Assembly (NCBI RefSeq): GCF_902833085.1
Contig: NZ_CADFEB010000002.1
Location: forward strand, 804,934-868,933
Origin: Burkholderia ubonensis
Lineage (GTDB): Bacteria > Pseudomonadota > Gammaproteobacteria > Burkholderiales > Burkholderiaceae
Length of the DNA stretch: 64,000 bases
Reading direction: 5' to 3'
The position numbers and the translations under genes are program-made. The notes under the pieces were generated by a model. The model did no database searches and was not told the origin of the DNA. It saw only the letters and a list, made by a program, of their open reading frames with translations. This document shows positions 16,833 through 27,865 of the stretch, piece after piece (the first letter of the stretch is position 1; every line of letters begins with the position of its first letter).

Positions 16833-18968
16833 ATGTCGAGTCACGTTGCGAAGTTTGCGTTGAAGCCGGCCGTGGTCGCCGGCCTGTATCTGATGGGGGC
16901 ATCCTGCGCGTGGGCGCAGACGCCTGACAAGCAGGGCGATGCCGCCGCGTCGGCCCCGTCCGGCGATCCGGCAGCGATGAAGGAAATCGTCGTGACGGCG
17001 AGCCGCCGCGAGCAGGCGATCAAGGAGGCGCCCGCCAGCATCTCGGTGATCACCCGCGACGAGATCGAGGCGAAGCCCTATACGTCGGTCGCCGAGATCG
17101 TCGGCAAGGTCGAGGGCGTGAGCGTCGTCGGCGGGTCGCCGAACGACCAGGACATCTCGATTCGCGGGATGCCCGGCGAATACACGCTGTTCCTCGTCGA
17201 CGGCCGCCGGCAGAACACCCGCGAAACGATGAACCGCGGCACCGCGGGCGTGCAGTCCAACCTGCTGCCGCCGCTGTCCGCGATCGAGCGGATCGAGGTC
17301 GTGCGCGGGCCGATGTCGTCGCTGTACGGCGCCGACGCGATGGGCGGCGTGGTCAACGTGATCACGCGCAAGGTGCCGAAGCGCTGGGGCGGCACGCTCA
17401 CCGCGAGCAGCGTGTGGCAGCTCGAGTCGAACCAGGGCGATACGCAGAGCGTCGATTTCTGGCTCGGCGGCCCGCTGAAGTCCGACGTGCTCGGGCTGCA
17501 GGCGTCCGGGCGCCTGCTGCACCGGGGCGAGGACAGCATCTACTACCCGGCGAGCGGGGCGAGCGGCGCGAACGGGCAGCGCATCGGCAGCTTCGACGTG
17601 AAGCTTGCCGCGAAGCCGACCCGCGACCAGGACATCAGCGTGAACGTCGGCCGCGAGCAGCTCACCTATCTCAGCACGCCGGGCAAGAGCGAGGCGCCGC
17701 TCACGCCGCGCACCGCGACCTCCGCGATCACCGAGACGCGTCACGTCCGCGACTACTGGGGCATCACGCACGACGGCCGCTGGGGCTTCGGCAACACGAC
17801 GCTGTCGCTGTACGGCGAGCGCGGCGTGCAGGACCAGTGGACGCCGGTGGGGCGCTCGCCGGTGAAGCCCGCGCTGACGGATACGATCCTCGAGGGCAAG
17901 GTCGAGGTGCCTTGGTGGGGCGAGCGCAACATCCTGACCGTCGGCGGCCAGCACATCTGGTCGCGGCTGTCGGGCGTCGGCAGCCAGGACGCGGTGCCGA
18001 AGGGCCACGCGATCAATTCGGACCGCATCTCGCGCAACGCCTGGGCGCTGTTCGGCGAGAACGAGTACTTCTTCAACGACCGCTTCACGCTGACGACCGG
18101 CGTGCGGCTCGATCACGACGAGCGCTACGGCAGCCACGTGAGCCCGCGCGTCTACGGCGTGTACAAGCTCACCCGGGCGTGGACGGTGCGCGGCGGCGTG
18201 TCGACCGGCTTCCGGCCGCCGTCGCTGCGCCAGAGCACGGGCGGCTACTGCATGACGTCGGGCGGCGCGGCGGGCGCGGTGCCCGGCACGCTGTGCGGCA
18301 ACCCGGACCTGAAGCCCGAGACCAGCGTGACCGAGGAGCTCGGCGTGCGCTACGACCTGGGCGACACGTACGCGGGCCTGACGCTGTTCAACAACCTGTT
18401 CAGGAACAAGGTCACGAGCTACGACACGGGCGTAGCCGACCCGCGCTCGCCGGGCCGCAACATCTACAAGTACGACAACATCGACCGGGTCAAGCTGTAC
18501 GGGCTCGAGCTCGGCGCGGGCACGCGCGTGACGCGCACGGTGAGGGTGTCGGGCGCGTACACGCTGACGCAGTCGCGCCGCGAAGGCAACGGCGAGAAGG
18601 CATTCAACGGCGGCTCGCTCGACGGCCAGCCGCTCGACAAGACGCCGAAGCACAAATTCAACGTGCAGGTCGACTGGACGCCGACGCCGAAGCTCGACCT
18701 GTATGCGACGGCCAACTACATCGGCAGCGAATACTGGGCGGCGTTCCGCAACGGCGCGCAGGGCGTGCGCGAGCGGCCGTCGACGACGACGTTCGACCTC
18801 GGCGGCCGTTACCGGATCGACAAGCGCTTCTCGGTCAATTTCGCGGTGCTGAACCTGACCAACAAGATGGTTCCGGTCGACGACCGCACGCGCGCGAACG
18901 GCCTGAGCGGCAACTGGCTCGTCGACCAGGGCCGCCGCATCGCGGTGAGCCTTACGGCCGAAATGTGA
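16833..18968 (+). CDS. TonB-dependent catecholate siderophore receptor
   Basis: 711-residue outer-membrane receptor. The ATG at 16833 gives a clear signal peptide (hydrophobic [11 protein letters not shown], cleavage after AWA near residue 28). A TonB-box/plug start follows ([11 protein letters not shown]), then the plug domain with [20 protein letters not shown], then a 22-strand barrel ending in a polar strand ([16 protein letters not shown]). Closest in style to FepA/IroN/PfeA-like receptors. It is the first gene of the plus-strand operon with entC 59 bp downstream, so it very likely imports the siderophore made here. Confidence 0.94.
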   Translation: MSSHVAKFALKPAVVAGLYLMGASCAWAQTPDKQGDAAASAPSGDPAAMKEIVVTASRREQAIKEAPASISVITRDEIEAKPYTSVAEIVGKVEGVSVVGGSPNDQDISIRGMPGEYTLFLVDGRRQNTRETMNRGTAGVQSNLLPPLSAIERIEVVRGPMSSLYGADAMGGVVNVITRKVPKRWGGTLTASSVWQLESNQGDTQSVDFWLGGPLKSDVLGLQASGRLLHRGEDSIYYPASGASGANGQRIGSFDVKLAAKPTRDQDISVNVGREQLTYLSTPGKSEAPLTPRTATSAITETRHVRDYWGITHDGRWGFGNTTLSLYGERGVQDQWTPVGRSPVKPALTDTILEGKVEVPWWGERNILTVGGQHIWSRLSGVGSQDAVPKGHAINSDRISRNAWALFGENEYFFNDRFTLTTGVRLDHDERYGSHVSPRVYGVYKLTRAWTVRGGVSTGFRPPSLRQSTGGYCMTSGGAAGAVPGTLCGNPDLKPETSVTEELGVRYDLGDTYAGLTLFNNLFRNKVTSYDTGVADPRSPGRNIYKYDNIDRVKLYGLELGAGTRVTRTVRVSGAYTLTQSRREGNGEKAFNGGSLDGQPLDKTPKHKFNVQVDWTPTPKLDLYATANYIGSEYWAAFRNGAQGVRERPSTTTFDLGGRYRIDKRFSVNFAVLNLTNKMVPVDDRTRANGLSGNWLVDQGRRIAVSLTAEM

Positions 18969-19027
18969 CGGCGCGGCCGGCGCCGCAACGACATGCCGCC
19001 GGCCCATTCAATCTGGAGGTCAATCTG

Positions 19028-20200
19028 ATGAACATGGTTTCCCGTCCCTCGACACTATTGGCACCCCGAAACATCTGGGAGGTCTATCGTCCCGATACGC
19101 CGCTGTTTCTCGCGACGCCGGCTCATGCGCTGCTCGCGGCCGACGCGGCGACCGCCGTCCCGCATGCCGATACGCCGCTCGCGTCGCGCGTCGCGGATGC
19201 GCTGCGCGACGCCCGCGCGAATGGGCACGCCGGCGCGGCGGTCGTCGGCGCGGTGCCGTTCGACGTCGAGGCGCCCGCCGCGCTGAGGGTTGCGCGCACG
19301 CTGCTGCGCGCCGGCCCGCTCGGCGCGCTGCGCAGCCCGGCGCTCGCGGCGACGCGCCATGCGACGCGCGCGGTGCCGTCGGCGGACGTCTACGGGAACG
19401 CGGTCGAGCGGGCCGTCGCCCGCATCCGCGCGGGCGAGCTCGGCAAGGTCGTGCTGGCGCGCACGCTCGAGATCACCGGCGAACGGCCGGTCGACGTCGC
19501 GCCGCTGGTCGCGCGGCTCGCGGCCCGCAATCCGCACGGCTATACGTTTTCCGTCGACCTGGGCGCCGGCCGCACGCTGCTCGGCGCGAGCCCGGAACTG
19601 CTCGTGAGCCGCTTCGGCGGCATCGTGCGCGCCAATCCGCTCGCGGGCTCGGCGCCGCGCAGCCCCGATCCGGTCGAGGACCGCCGCCGCGCGGACGCGC
19701 TGCTCGCATCCGTGAAGGATCGCGACGAGCATCGGGTCGTCGTCGACGCGGTGCGCGACGCGCTCGCGCCGTTGTGCCGGCGTCTCGACGTGCCCGTGCG
19801 TCCGTCGCTGATCCACACCGAGACGATGTGGCACCTGTCCACCGAAGTGCGCGGCGAAACCGACGCCGACGCGCTGACGCTCGCGCTCGCGCTGCATCCG
19901 ACGCCGGCCGTCTGCGGCGCGCCGCGCGCGGCCGCCCGTGCGTGCATCCGCGACGCGGAGCCGTTCGATCGCGGCTTCTACGCGGGGATGCTCGGCTGGG
20001 TCGATACGCAAGGCGACGGCGAATGGGTGGTGACGATCCGCTGCGCGGAGGCGCAGGATCGCACGCTGCGGCTCTATGCGGGCGCGGGCGTCGTCGGCGA
20101 ATCGACGCCCGAAGGCGAGTGCGCGGAAACCGCCGCGAAATTCCGGACGATGCTCGACGCGCTCGGCGTGAGCCACGACGTCGCGCCGGAGGCCGCATGA
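19028..20200 (+). CDS. entC: isochorismate synthase
   Basis: 390 residues, near-identical in length to EntC/DhbC. It turns chorismate into isochorismate, the first committed step to 2,3-dihydroxybenzoate. The chorismate-binding fold shows [10 protein letters not shown] (general-base Lys), [12 protein letters not shown], and late [17 protein letters not shown] for Mg/substrate binding. The start at 19028 has a strong SD (GGAGGT, 7-base spacing). The frame is open further upstream but that is shadow of the receptor gene. Stop overlaps the entE start. Confidence 0.94.
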   Translation: MNMVSRPSTLLAPRNIWEVYRPDTPLFLATPAHALLAADAATAVPHADTPLASRVADALRDARANGHAGAAVVGAVPFDVEAPAALRVARTLLRAGPLGALRSPALAATRHATRAVPSADVYGNAVERAVARIRAGELGKVVLARTLEITGERPVDVAPLVARLAARNPHGYTFSVDLGAGRTLLGASPELLVSRFGGIVRANPLAGSAPRSPDPVEDRRRADALLASVKDRDEHRVVVDAVRDALAPLCRRLDVPVRPSLIHTETMWHLSTEVRGETDADALTLALALHPTPAVCGAPRAAARACIRDAEPFDRGFYAGMLGWVDTQGDGEWVVTIRCAEAQDRTLRLYAGAGVVGESTPEGECAETAAKFRTMLDALGVSHDVAPEAA

Positions 20201-21813
20201 TGCGCGCGCACGGCACGCCGTGGCCGGACGCGTTCGCCGACGCGTACCGCGCAAAAGGCTACTGGCGCGGGCAATCGTTCGCGCAATGGCTCGACGAGCG
20301 CGTCGCGCGGCATGGCGAGCGCATCGCGCTCGTGCAGGGCGACATCCGCTGGTCGTATCGCACGCTCGCCGACGAAGCGGCGCGCGTCGCCCGCGCGCTG
20401 ACCGCGCGGGGCATCGCGCCGGGCGACCGCGTCGTCGTGCAGTTGCCGAACTGCGTCGCGTTCTTCGCGGTCACGTTCGCGCTGTTCCGGCTCGGCGCGC
20501 TGCCGGTGTTCGCGCTGCCCGCGCATCGGCGGCGCGAAATCGGCTTCTTCTGCCGGCACGCGCAGGCGGTCGCGTACGTCGCGGCCGAGCGGCACGACGG
20601 TTTCGATTACCGGGCGCTCGTGCGCGACGTGCAGGCCGACGCGCCGACGCTGCGGCACGTGCTGTTCACGGCGCCCGGCAACGCGAACCTCGCGCTGGCC
20701 GACGCGCCGGCGCACATTGCGCTGCCGCCTGAACCGGCCGCGGGCGAGGTCGCGTTCCTGCAACTGTCGGGCGGCAGCACCGGTACGCCGAAGCTGATTC
20801 CGCGCACCCACGACGACTACCTGTACAGCGTGCGCGAAAGCGCGCGCATCTGCGCTCTGAGCGAGCGCAGCGTCTATCTCGCCGCGCTGCCGGCCGCGCA
20901 CAACTACGCGCTCAGCTCGCCGGGCTCGTTCGGCGTGCTGCACGCGGGCGGCACGGTCGTGCTGTGCGACGGCGCGAGCCCGGATGCCGCATTCCCGCTG
21001 ATCGAGCGCGAGCGCGTGACGGTCGTCGCGCTCGTGCCGCCGCTGGTGCCGGTGTGGCTGGCGGCCGTGGCGCGGCAGCGGGAGGCGCTCGCGAGCCTCG
21101 AGCTCGTGCAGGTCGGCGGCGCGCGCTTCGATCCGGCGCTCGCGGCGCGCGCGGCGGACGGTTTCGGCGCGCAGCTCCAGCAGGTGTTCGGGATGGCAGA
21201 AGGGCTCGTCAACTACACGCGGCTCGACGATCCGCGCGAGCTGGTGACGGGCACGCAGGGGCGGCCGATCTCGCCGGACGACGAGATCCGCATCGTCGAC
21301 GACGACGACCGTCCGGTCGCGCCGGGCGAGGTCGGCCACCTGCTGACGCGCGGCCCGTACACGATCCGCGGCTACTACGAGGCTCACGCGCACAACGCGC
21401 GCGCCTTTACCGCGGACGGCTTCTATCGCACCGGCGATCGCGTGCGGGTCACGTCCTCCGGACACCTGATCGTCGAAGGGCGCGCGAAGGACCAGGTCAA
21501 CCGCGGCGGCGAGAAGATTCCCGCCGAGGAGATCGAGCACCTGCTGCTCGCGCACCCGGGCGTCGTCGATGCGGCGCTCGTGCCGATGCCCGATCCGTAT
21601 CTCGGCGAGCGCAGCTGCGCCTACGTGATCCGCGGCACGCCTGCGCCGGGCGCGGCGGAGCTGGTCCGGTTCGTGCGCGAGCAGGGCGTCGCCGCGTTCA
21701 AGGTGCCGGACCGGATCGAATTCGTCGACGTGTTCCCGAAGACACCCGTCGGCAAGATCGACAAGCGCGCGCTGCGCGAGCGCATCGCGGCGCAACTGAC
21801 CACGGCAGCATGA
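20197..21813 (+). CDS. entE: 2,3-dihydroxybenzoate-AMP ligase
   Basis: 538 residues, close to EntE/DhbE. It adenylates 2,3-dihydroxybenzoate and loads it on the aryl carrier domain of EntB. The adenylate-forming core motif is [31 protein letters not shown] is the aryl-acid pocket start seen in DhbE-like enzymes, and the late [20 protein letters not shown] hinge with a C-terminal [12 protein letters not shown]ys is present. Starts ATGATG at 20197 with a 4-bp overlap on entC, indicating coupling. Confidence 0.95.
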   Translation: MMRAHGTPWPDAFADAYRAKGYWRGQSFAQWLDERVARHGERIALVQGDIRWSYRTLADEAARVARALTARGIAPGDRVVVQLPNCVAFFAVTFALFRLGALPVFALPAHRRREIGFFCRHAQAVAYVAAERHDGFDYRALVRDVQADAPTLRHVLFTAPGNANLALADAPAHIALPPEPAAGEVAFLQLSGGSTGTPKLIPRTHDDYLYSVRESARICALSERSVYLAALPAAHNYALSSPGSFGVLHAGGTVVLCDGASPDAAFPLIERERVTVVALVPPLVPVWLAAVARQREALASLELVQVGGARFDPALAARAADGFGAQLQQVFGMAEGLVNYTRLDDPRELVTGTQGRPISPDDEIRIVDDDDRPVAPGEVGHLLTRGPYTIRGYYEAHAHNARAFTADGFYRTGDRVRVTSSGHLIVEGRAKDQVNRGGEKIPAEEIEHLLLAHPGVVDAALVPMPDPYLGERSCAYVIRGTPAPGAAELVRFVREQGVAAFKVPDRIEFVDVFPKTPVGKIDKRALRERIAAQLTTAA

Positions 21814-21870
21814 CCCAAGCGCGGGCGGCACGCATCGCCCGTGCATCGATATTTTCAACAGCACTCCATC

Positions 21871-22755
21871 ATGGCCATTCCGAAGATTGCTTCCTACCCG
21901 ATGCCGGCCGAGCTGCCGGCAAACCGCGTGACCTGGGGTTTCGAGCCGCCACGCGCCGCGTTGCTCGTGCACGACATGCAGGACTACTTCCTCGATTTCT
22001 ACGATCGCGACGCGGCGCCCGTGCCGGCGCTGCTGGCGAACGTGCGGCGCCTGATCGACTTCGCGCACGCGAGCGGGATGCCGGTCTGCTACACCGCGCA
22101 ATCGGCCGCGCAGACGCCGGAGCAGCGTGCGCTGCTGACCGACATGTGGGGGCCCGGGCTCACCGCGCATCCGTCGCGCGAAGCGATCTGCGACGCGCTC
22201 GCGCCGGCGCCGGCCGACACGGTGCTCGACAAATGGCGCTACAGCGCATTCCAGCGCTCGGATCTCGACATCCTGTTGAAAGAGCAGGGGCGCGACCAGC
22301 TCGTGATCTGCGGGATCTACGCGCACATCGGCTGCCTGATGACCGCGTGCGACGCGTTCATGCGGGACGTTCGGCCGTTCTTCGTCGCCGATGCGCTCGC
22401 GGACTTCTCCGAGCGCGAGCACCGGATGGCGCTCGACTACGTGGCGGGGCGCTGCGGCAAGGTCGCGACCACCGGGGAACTCGTCGGCGCGGCCGCGGGC
22501 GACGCCGCTCAGACCACGCCCGCGACGCTCGCGGAGATCGCCGCGCAGGTCGCGCACAGCCTGCGGGTGCCGGTCGCCGATCTGCGCGCGAACGACAACC
22601 TGCTCGACTGCGGGCTCGATTCGGTGCGCCTGATGATGCTCGTGGAAACCTGGCGGGCCGCCGGACACGACGTCACGTTCGTGCAGCTCGCGGAGCAGCC
22701 GACGCTCGACGCGTGGACACACCTGCTGCAGCGCCCGGCGCAGGTGGCCGCATGA
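21871..22755 (+). CDS. entB: isochorismatase with aryl carrier domain
   Basis: 294 residues. The N-terminal isochorismatase domain (1-205) has [11 protein letters not shown] with the catalytic Asp, [10 protein letters not shown], and [19 protein letters not shown]. It hydrolyses isochorismate to 2,3-dihydro-2,3-dihydroxybenzoate and pyruvate. The C-terminal aryl carrier domain (about 215-290) has CGLDSVR with Ser251 as the phosphopantetheine site. The start at 21871 ([12 protein letters not shown]) matches EntB; a GTG at 21841 in frame is unlikely. So it is bifunctional, like E. coli EntB. Confidence 0.95.
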   Translation: MAIPKIASYPMPAELPANRVTWGFEPPRAALLVHDMQDYFLDFYDRDAAPVPALLANVRRLIDFAHASGMPVCYTAQSAAQTPEQRALLTDMWGPGLTAHPSREAICDALAPAPADTVLDKWRYSAFQRSDLDILLKEQGRDQLVICGIYAHIGCLMTACDAFMRDVRPFFVADALADFSEREHRMALDYVAGRCGKVATTGELVGAAAGDAAQTTPATLAEIAAQVAHSLRVPVADLRANDNLLDCGLDSVRLMMLVETWRAAGHDVTFVQLAEQPTLDAWTHLLQRPAQVAA

Positions 22756-23072
22756 CGGCGCGCCCGATCCCGGACGCACAGCCGGCGCCGTTCGTCAGCA
22801 CCGCCGAGCTCTCGTTGCCGCAGGCCGACCGCGTGCTGTTCAAGCTCTGCAAGCACTACGCGATCAAGGTGCCGGTCGCGTTCGACGCGCACCGCGCGAC
22901 GGTCGATTTCCCGTACGGCGTCTGCCGGATGGCGCGTGCCGACGACGTGCTGAGCCTGCGCTGCGAGGCCGATGCAGAAAACAAGCTCGAACAGATCCAG
23001 TACGTGATGGACGAGCATCTGGCGCTGATGTCGCGCAATCCGCAGCTCGTCGTCGCGTGGCGCCGCGCGTGA
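22752..23072 (+). CDS. DUF2218 family protein in siderophore operon
   Basis: 106-residue soluble protein starting in a 4-bp overlap with entB. It shows the DUF2218 layout: LSLPQADRVLFKLCKHYAIK, then VDFPYGVCRMA, then a C-terminal helix and strand ending NPQLVVAWRRA. Families of this kind often occur beside siderophore synthesis and uptake genes, but their role is not known. It sits exactly where many NRPS operons have an MbtH gene, yet lacks the MbtH signature (NxExQxSxWP), so it is not an MbtH protein. A helper role in siderophore assembly or handling is a guess. Confidence 0.8.
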   Translation: MTARPIPDAQPAPFVSTAELSLPQADRVLFKLCKHYAIKVPVAFDAHRATVDFPYGVCRMARADDVLSLRCEADAENKLEQIQYVMDEHLALMSRNPQLVVAWRRA

Positions 23073-23106
23073 CGCGCGCGGCCCGTTTCCCGTTCAACGA
23101 TTTCTC

Positions 23107-26100
23107 GTGGCAAACCCCTTCATGCAACTCGAAGACCGACCGATGCGCGCAACGTCCGCGCAATACGGAATCTGGGTCGCGCAGCAGGTCGATCCGGACG
23201 ATCCGGGCTACCTGACCGCCGAGACGATCGAACTCGACGGCCCGCTCGACGTCGCGGCGCTGACCGACGGCGTCGAGACGGTGCTCGATCACGCGGATAC
23301 GCTGCACATGCGCTTCGCGTGGACCGACGACGTGCTGTGGCAGCAACGCGTGTCGCCGTGCGCGCGGCTGCCGCTCGTCGATTTTTCCGCGGAACCCGAT
23401 CCCGCGCAGGCCGCGCGCGCGTGGATGCGCGCGTCGCTGTCGATCCGCTGCGACGTGACGGCCGATCCGCTGTACCGCACCGCGCTGCTGCGGCTGTCGC
23501 CGACGCGGCACTGGTGGTATCTGCAGGTTCACCACATCGCGCTCGACGGTTTCGGCTACAGCCTGCTCCAGCAGGCGGTCGCCGCCCGCTACAACGCCCG
23601 CGTCGCGGGCGCGGCGCCGCCCGCGCTGCCGGACTGGCGCGTCGATCGCGTCGTCGATGCGGAGGCGCGCTACCGCGCGAGCGGCGGATTCGACGCCGAT
23701 CGCGCGTTCTGGCGCGCGCATCTGCATGACGTGCCGGCGCCGCTCGTCCTCGCGCCGCAGCAGGAGGTCGGCGCGGACGCGTTGCGCGAGACGCTCGCGC
23801 TCGACGGCGAGCGCGTGCATGCGCTGCGCGAAGCCGCCGAGCGGCTCGACGTCGACTGGAACGCGTGGCTGCTGTGCGCGATCGGCATCTGGCTCGCGAA
23901 GCAGGGCGGCCAGCGCGACCTGACGCTCGGCCTGCCGGTGATGAACCGTCTCGGCACGCCGGCGCTCGGCGTGCCGTGCATGGCGATGAACATCGTGCCG
24001 TTGCGCGTGCACGTCGACGCCGAGCGGTCGCCGCGCGCGCTCGCGGCCGAGACGGCCGGGCGGCTGCGCGCGATCCGTCCGCACCTGTACTACCGGTACG
24101 GCTGGATACGCGGCGACCTCGGCCTGCTGGAGCGCAATGCGTTCCTGTTCAACCAGGCGGTCAACGTGATGCCGTTCGAGCGGCAGGTCGCGTTCGACGG
24201 GCTCGCGAGCGATACGTGCGCGGTCAGCGGCGGCCCCGTGAAGGATTTGAACGTGACGGTCGCGGTGCGCGCCGGCGCGTGGCGCATCACGCTCGAAGGC
24301 AATCCGAACGCCTATGACGCGACACGGCTCGCCGCGTATGCGCGCAGCCTCGCGCGCTGGCTGGATGCGTTTGCCGGGCACGCGCCGGACGCGCCGGCGG
24401 CGCCGCTGCTCGGCGACCTGCCGCCGCCGTCGATCCTGCGCGGCGCGCCGCTCGCCGGGCCATACCCCGACGTGCTCGCACTCGTCGCTCGCGTCGCGCG
24501 GGAAGCGCCGACGCGTACCGCGATCGAGGCGGGCGCGCGGCGCATCGACTACCGCACGCTGCTCGCCGACGTCGACGCGCTTGCGGCGGCGCTCGTCCGA
24601 CATGGCGTGACGCGCGGCTGCCGCGTGGCGCTCGCCGCGCCGCGCGCGCCGGACGTGATCGCGGCGATGCTCGCGGTGCTGCAGGCCGGCGCGGTGCTCG
24701 TGCCGCTCGACCCGGACGGCCCGCCGCAGCGGACCGCGGCGATGCTCGCCGACGCCGCGCCCGCGCTCGTGATCACGCGCGGCGCGTATCGCGCGTGCGC
24801 GGGCAGCCTGCCGACGCTGGATCTCGACGCGCATCGCGCACCCGCGGCACGCAGCGCAGGCGACGGAACCGACGCTGCACCGCATGCCGACGCCGACCAG
24901 CCCGCATACCTGCTCTATACGTCCGGTTCGACCGGCCGCCCGAACGGCGTGCTGGTCGGGCGCGGCGCGCTTGCGCAGTTCGTCGCGAGCACACGTGCGC
25001 TCTATCACGTCGGGCCCGACGACAAGGTGCTGCAGTTCGCGCCGCTGCACTTCGACGCGAGCTTCGAGGAGATCTTCGTCACGCTGTGCGGCGGCGCGAC
25101 GCTCGTGCTGCGCGACGACGCGATGCTCGACTCCGTCGACGCGTTCGCGGCCGAGGTCGAGCGGCGGGGCATCACGGTGCTCGACCTGCCCACCGCATAC
25201 TGGCACGTGCTCGCGCATGCGCTCGATGCTCGCCACGCGGAGCAGCTTCGACACGTGCGGCTGACCATCATCGGCGGCGAGGCGGCGCTGCCCGAGCGGA
25301 TCCGGCGCTGGCGCGAGCGGCTGCCGGATCAGGCGTTGCTGAACACCTACGGGCCGACCGAAGCGACCATCATCGCGACCGCCGCGTGCGTCGGCGGCCC
25401 GGGCGCGGTCTGGCAGGACGGCGAGCCGGTGCCGATCGGCACGCCGCGCGCGGGCGTCGATGCGCGGATCGTCGACGCGCGCGGGTATCCGGTCGCAGTG
25501 GGCGGCTCGGGCGAACTCGTGCTGAGCGGCGACGCGCTCGCGCTCGCGTATCTCGACAATCCGGCGCTGACGGCGGAGCGCTTCGTGACGCTGCCCGGCA
25601 GCGGCGTTCGCGCATACCGGACCGGCGATCTCGCGACGCTGCGCGACGGCCGGCTCTGCTTCGACGGTCGAATCGATCATCAGGTGAAGATCAGCGGCGT
25701 GCGCATCGACCCGCGCGAGATAGAGGACTGGCTGCTGCGGTCGCCGGACGTGCGCGAGGCGGCGGTCGTCGCATTGCGCAGCGATGCGGGCGCGACGACG
25801 CTCGCGGCGTTCGTCGCCGGGACCGACGACGTTGCCGCGCTGCGCGCGCGGCTGGCCGACGCGCTGCCTGCCGCCGCGATTCCCGATGTGTGGCGCGTGC
25901 TCGACGGCCTGCCGCGCAACGCGAACGGCAAGACCGACCGCAACGCGCTGCTGCGGCTCGTCGCTCAACAGGATGCTGCGCCGGAGGACGATTCGCAGAC
26001 CAGTGAACTGGCGCGGCGCGTGATGCGCATCTGGCGCGAGGTGCTGGGCGAGATCGCGCTCACGCCGGCGTCCAATTTCTTCGACGTCGGCGGGAAGTCG

Positions 26101-27033
26101 CTGCAGGCGATCCAGGCGAGCGCACGGCTCGCGACCGAGCTCAAGCGCGACGTGCCGGTGTCGATGCTGTTCCGGCATGCGACGGTCGACGCGCTGGCGG
26201 CCGCGCTGCAAGCGCCGCTCGCGTACCGGCCGCGCACCGCGCACGACGCGTTCGCGCCGCATCTCGCGATCCACGCGGGGCGGGCCGGCGGCCCGCGGCT
26301 CATCTGCCTCCATCCGGCCGACGGCCTCGCATGGAGCTATCTGCGGCTCGCCGCGCATCTGCCGGACGTCGCGCTCGACGGCCTGCAACTGTCGGTCGAG
26401 GACACCCGGCGCGCCGGCGACTTCGACGCGCTCGTCGCCACCTACGTTCAGCGCGTGCGCGCGCTGCAGCCGGACGGGCCGTACCACCTGCTCGGCTGGT
26501 CGCTCGGCGGCGCGCTCGCGCACGCGGTCGCCGCGGCGCTTGCGCGCGACGGCCAGGCGGTCGGCCTGCTCGCGCTGATGGACAGCTATCCGGCGTCCGC
26601 ATGGGCGGCGCAGCCGCAGCCGGCGCCGGGAGACGCGCTGCGCATCCTGCTCACGGTGAACGGCGACTTCGACACGGCCGATCTGTCCGACGACGCGCTG
26701 CGCCAGCGGCTGTTGCGGGCGAACAGCCCGTTCGCGGCGCTCGGCGCGGCGGGGCTCGATGCGTTCGCCGACGCGACGCTCTCGCAGATGCGCCTGTTCC
26801 GCGCGGCGCGCACGCCGCGCTACGACGGCGCGCTGCTGCTGTTCAACGCGGCGCGCAAGCGGCCGGGCCTGCCGGTGCCCGACAGCTGGCGCGCCCATCT
26901 GGCGACCGACGCGCTGACGTGCGTCGCGCTCGACTGTTCGCACGACGGGATGTCCGATCCCGAACCGATGGCGGCGATCGGCGCCGCGCTGGCGGAACGG
27001 CTCGCCGCGGCGACCGCTGTCGGCTCTTTTTGA
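23107..27033 (+). CDS. single-module NRPS (C-A-PCP-TE), predicted lysine-activating
   Basis: 1308 residues, EntF-like architecture. Condensation domain (about 15-430) with HHIALDG at 142-148; adenylation domain (about 460-945) with YTSGSTGRP at 604-612 and NTYGPTE at 746-752; carrier domain with GGKSL, Ser998 taking the phosphopantetheine; thioesterase with GWSLGG (Ser1132) and candidate His1279. The ten specificity residues I align are D650, A651, E654, D693, I721, G723, T747, I755, I756 and K942 (DAEDIGTIIK). Two acidic pocket residues fit lysine, not the Ser code of EntF (DVWHFSLVDK). It should join dihydroxybenzoyl groups to lysine. Start is uncertain: GTG 23107, ATG 23122 or ATG 23143, none with a strong SD. 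Confidence 0.94.
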   Translation: MANPFMQLEDRPMRATSAQYGIWVAQQVDPDDPGYLTAETIELDGPLDVAALTDGVETVLDHADTLHMRFAWTDDVLWQQRVSPCARLPLVDFSAEPDPAQAARAWMRASLSIRCDVTADPLYRTALLRLSPTRHWWYLQVHHIALDGFGYSLLQQAVAARYNARVAGAAPPALPDWRVDRVVDAEARYRASGGFDADRAFWRAHLHDVPAPLVLAPQQEVGADALRETLALDGERVHALREAAERLDVDWNAWLLCAIGIWLAKQGGQRDLTLGLPVMNRLGTPALGVPCMAMNIVPLRVHVDAERSPRALAAETAGRLRAIRPHLYYRYGWIRGDLGLLERNAFLFNQAVNVMPFERQVAFDGLASDTCAVSGGPVKDLNVTVAVRAGAWRITLEGNPNAYDATRLAAYARSLARWLDAFAGHAPDAPAAPLLGDLPPPSILRGAPLAGPYPDVLALVARVAREAPTRTAIEAGARRIDYRTLLADVDALAAALVRHGVTRGCRVALAAPRAPDVIAAMLAVLQAGAVLVPLDPDGPPQRTAAMLADAAPALVITRGAYRACAGSLPTLDLDAHRAPAARSAGDGTDAAPHADADQPAYLLYTSGSTGRPNGVLVGRGALAQFVASTRALYHVGPDDKVLQFAPLHFDASFEEIFVTLCGGATLVLRDDAMLDSVDAFAAEVERRGITVLDLPTAYWHVLAHALDARHAEQLRHVRLTIIGGEAALPERIRRWRERLPDQALLNTYGPTEATIIATAACVGGPGAVWQDGEPVPIGTPRAGVDARIVDARGYPVAVGGSGELVLSGDALALAYLDNPALTAERFVTLPGSGVRAYRTGDLATLRDGRLCFDGRIDHQVKISGVRIDPREIEDWLLRSPDVREAAVVALRSDAGATTLAAFVAGTDDVAALRARLADALPAAAIPDVWRVLDGLPRNANGKTDRNALLRLVAQQDAAPEDDSQTSELARRVMRIWREVLGEIALTPASNFFDVGGKSLQAIQASARLATELKRDVPVSMLFRHATVDALAAALQAPLAYRPRTAHDAFAPHLAIHAGRAGGPRLICLHPADGLAWSYLRLAAHLPDVALDGLQLSVEDTRRAGDFDALVATYVQRVRALQPDGPYHLLGWSLGGALAHAVAAALARDGQAVGLLALMDSYPASAWAAQPQPAPGDALRILLTVNGDFDTADLSDDALRQRLLRANSPFAALGAAGLDAFADATLSQMRLFRAARTPRYDGALLLFNAARKRPGLPVPDSWRAHLATDALTCVALDCSHDGMSDPEPMAAIGAALAERLAAATAVGSF

Positions 27034-27046
27034 GGAATTCGAATCG

Positions 27047-27841
27047 ATGAATGCACAGGCAGGAATGAGTTTCCCGGGGGCGGTCGCCGTCGTGAGCGGC
27101 GCGGCCCAGGGTATCGGCGCGGCCGTCGCGCGCGCGCTCGCCGCGCGCGGGATCGAGGTCGCCGCGTTCGACGTCGACGGCGGCGCGCTGGCGCGCCAAG
27201 CGGCCGACAGCGCGGCATTCGGCGCACGGATCCATCCGTTCACGGTCGACGTCGCGGACGCGGCCGCCGTCCAGGACGCGGTCGCGCGCGTGGAGGAGAC
27301 GGTCGGTCCGATCGGGATGCTCGCGAACGTCGCGGGCGTGTTGCGGCTTGCTGCGGCGACGTCGCTGAGCGATGCCGACTGGGCGCACTGTTTCGCGGTG
27401 AATACGCATGGGGTGTTTCACCTGTCGCGCGCGGTCGCGCAGCGGATGATCGCGCGCGGTGCCGGCAGCATCGTGACGGTCGGCTCCAACGCGGCGCTGG
27501 TGCCGCGCATGCAGATGGCCGCGTATGCGGCGTCGAAGGCGGCCGCGCACCAGTTCACCCGTTGTCTCGGGCTCGAGCTGGCCGGGCACGGCATCCGCTG
27601 CAACATCGTCGCGCCGGGCTCGACGGACACGCCGATGCAGCGCCAGCTATGGGACGGTCCGGCCGGCCCGGCGGGCGTGATCGCCGGTTCGCTCGACACG
27701 TATCGCACCGGCATTCCGCTCGGCCGCATCGCCGCGCCGAACGACGTCGCCGAAACGGTGCTGTTCCTGCTGTCCGACGCATCGCGTCACGTCACGCTGC
27801 ACAGCCTGTGCGTCGACGGCGGCGCGACGCTCGGTGTCTGA
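27047..27841 (+). CDS. entA: 2,3-dihydro-2,3-dihydroxybenzoate dehydrogenase
   Basis: 264-residue short-chain dehydrogenase. NAD-binding [14 protein letters not shown], the structural NVAGVL, and the catalytic Ser and YAASKAA (Tyr-x-x-x-Lys). It oxidises the EntB product to 2,3-dihydroxybenzoate with NAD+. Starts 13 bp after the NRPS stop with GAGGAA upstream. Family assignment to EntA/DhbA rests on both sequence and operon context. Confidence 0.93.
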   Translation: MNAQAGMSFPGAVAVVSGAAQGIGAAVARALAARGIEVAAFDVDGGALARQAADSAAFGARIHPFTVDVADAAAVQDAVARVEETVGPIGMLANVAGVLRLAAATSLSDADWAHCFAVNTHGVFHLSRAVAQRMIARGAGSIVTVGSNAALVPRMQMAAYAASKAAAHQFTRCLGLELAGHGIRCNIVAPGSTDTPMQRQLWDGPAGPAGVIAGSLDTYRTGIPLGRIAAPNDVAETVLFLLSDASRHVTLHSLCVDGGATLGV

Positions 27842-27865
27842 CGGCCTTTTTCCGCAACTTCAGTG

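Noticed and set aside
20074..22779. Long minus-strand frame opposite entE and entB
   Set aside because: Same kind of shadow; no domain, no ribosome site; the plus strand holds full EntE and EntB signatures.
22752..23072. MbtH-like protein
   Set aside because: Lacks the conserved MbtH Trp/Pro signature; sequence fits DUF2218.
23107..27033. Enterobactin synthase EntF (serine-specific)
   Set aside because: Domain order matches but the A-domain pocket residues do not fit the serine code.
22864..27243. Very long minus-strand open frame (about 1459 codons) opposite the NRPS gene
   Set aside because: Arg/His/Ala-rich low-order translation, typical antisense shadow of a high-GC gene; the plus strand has clear NRPS motifs.
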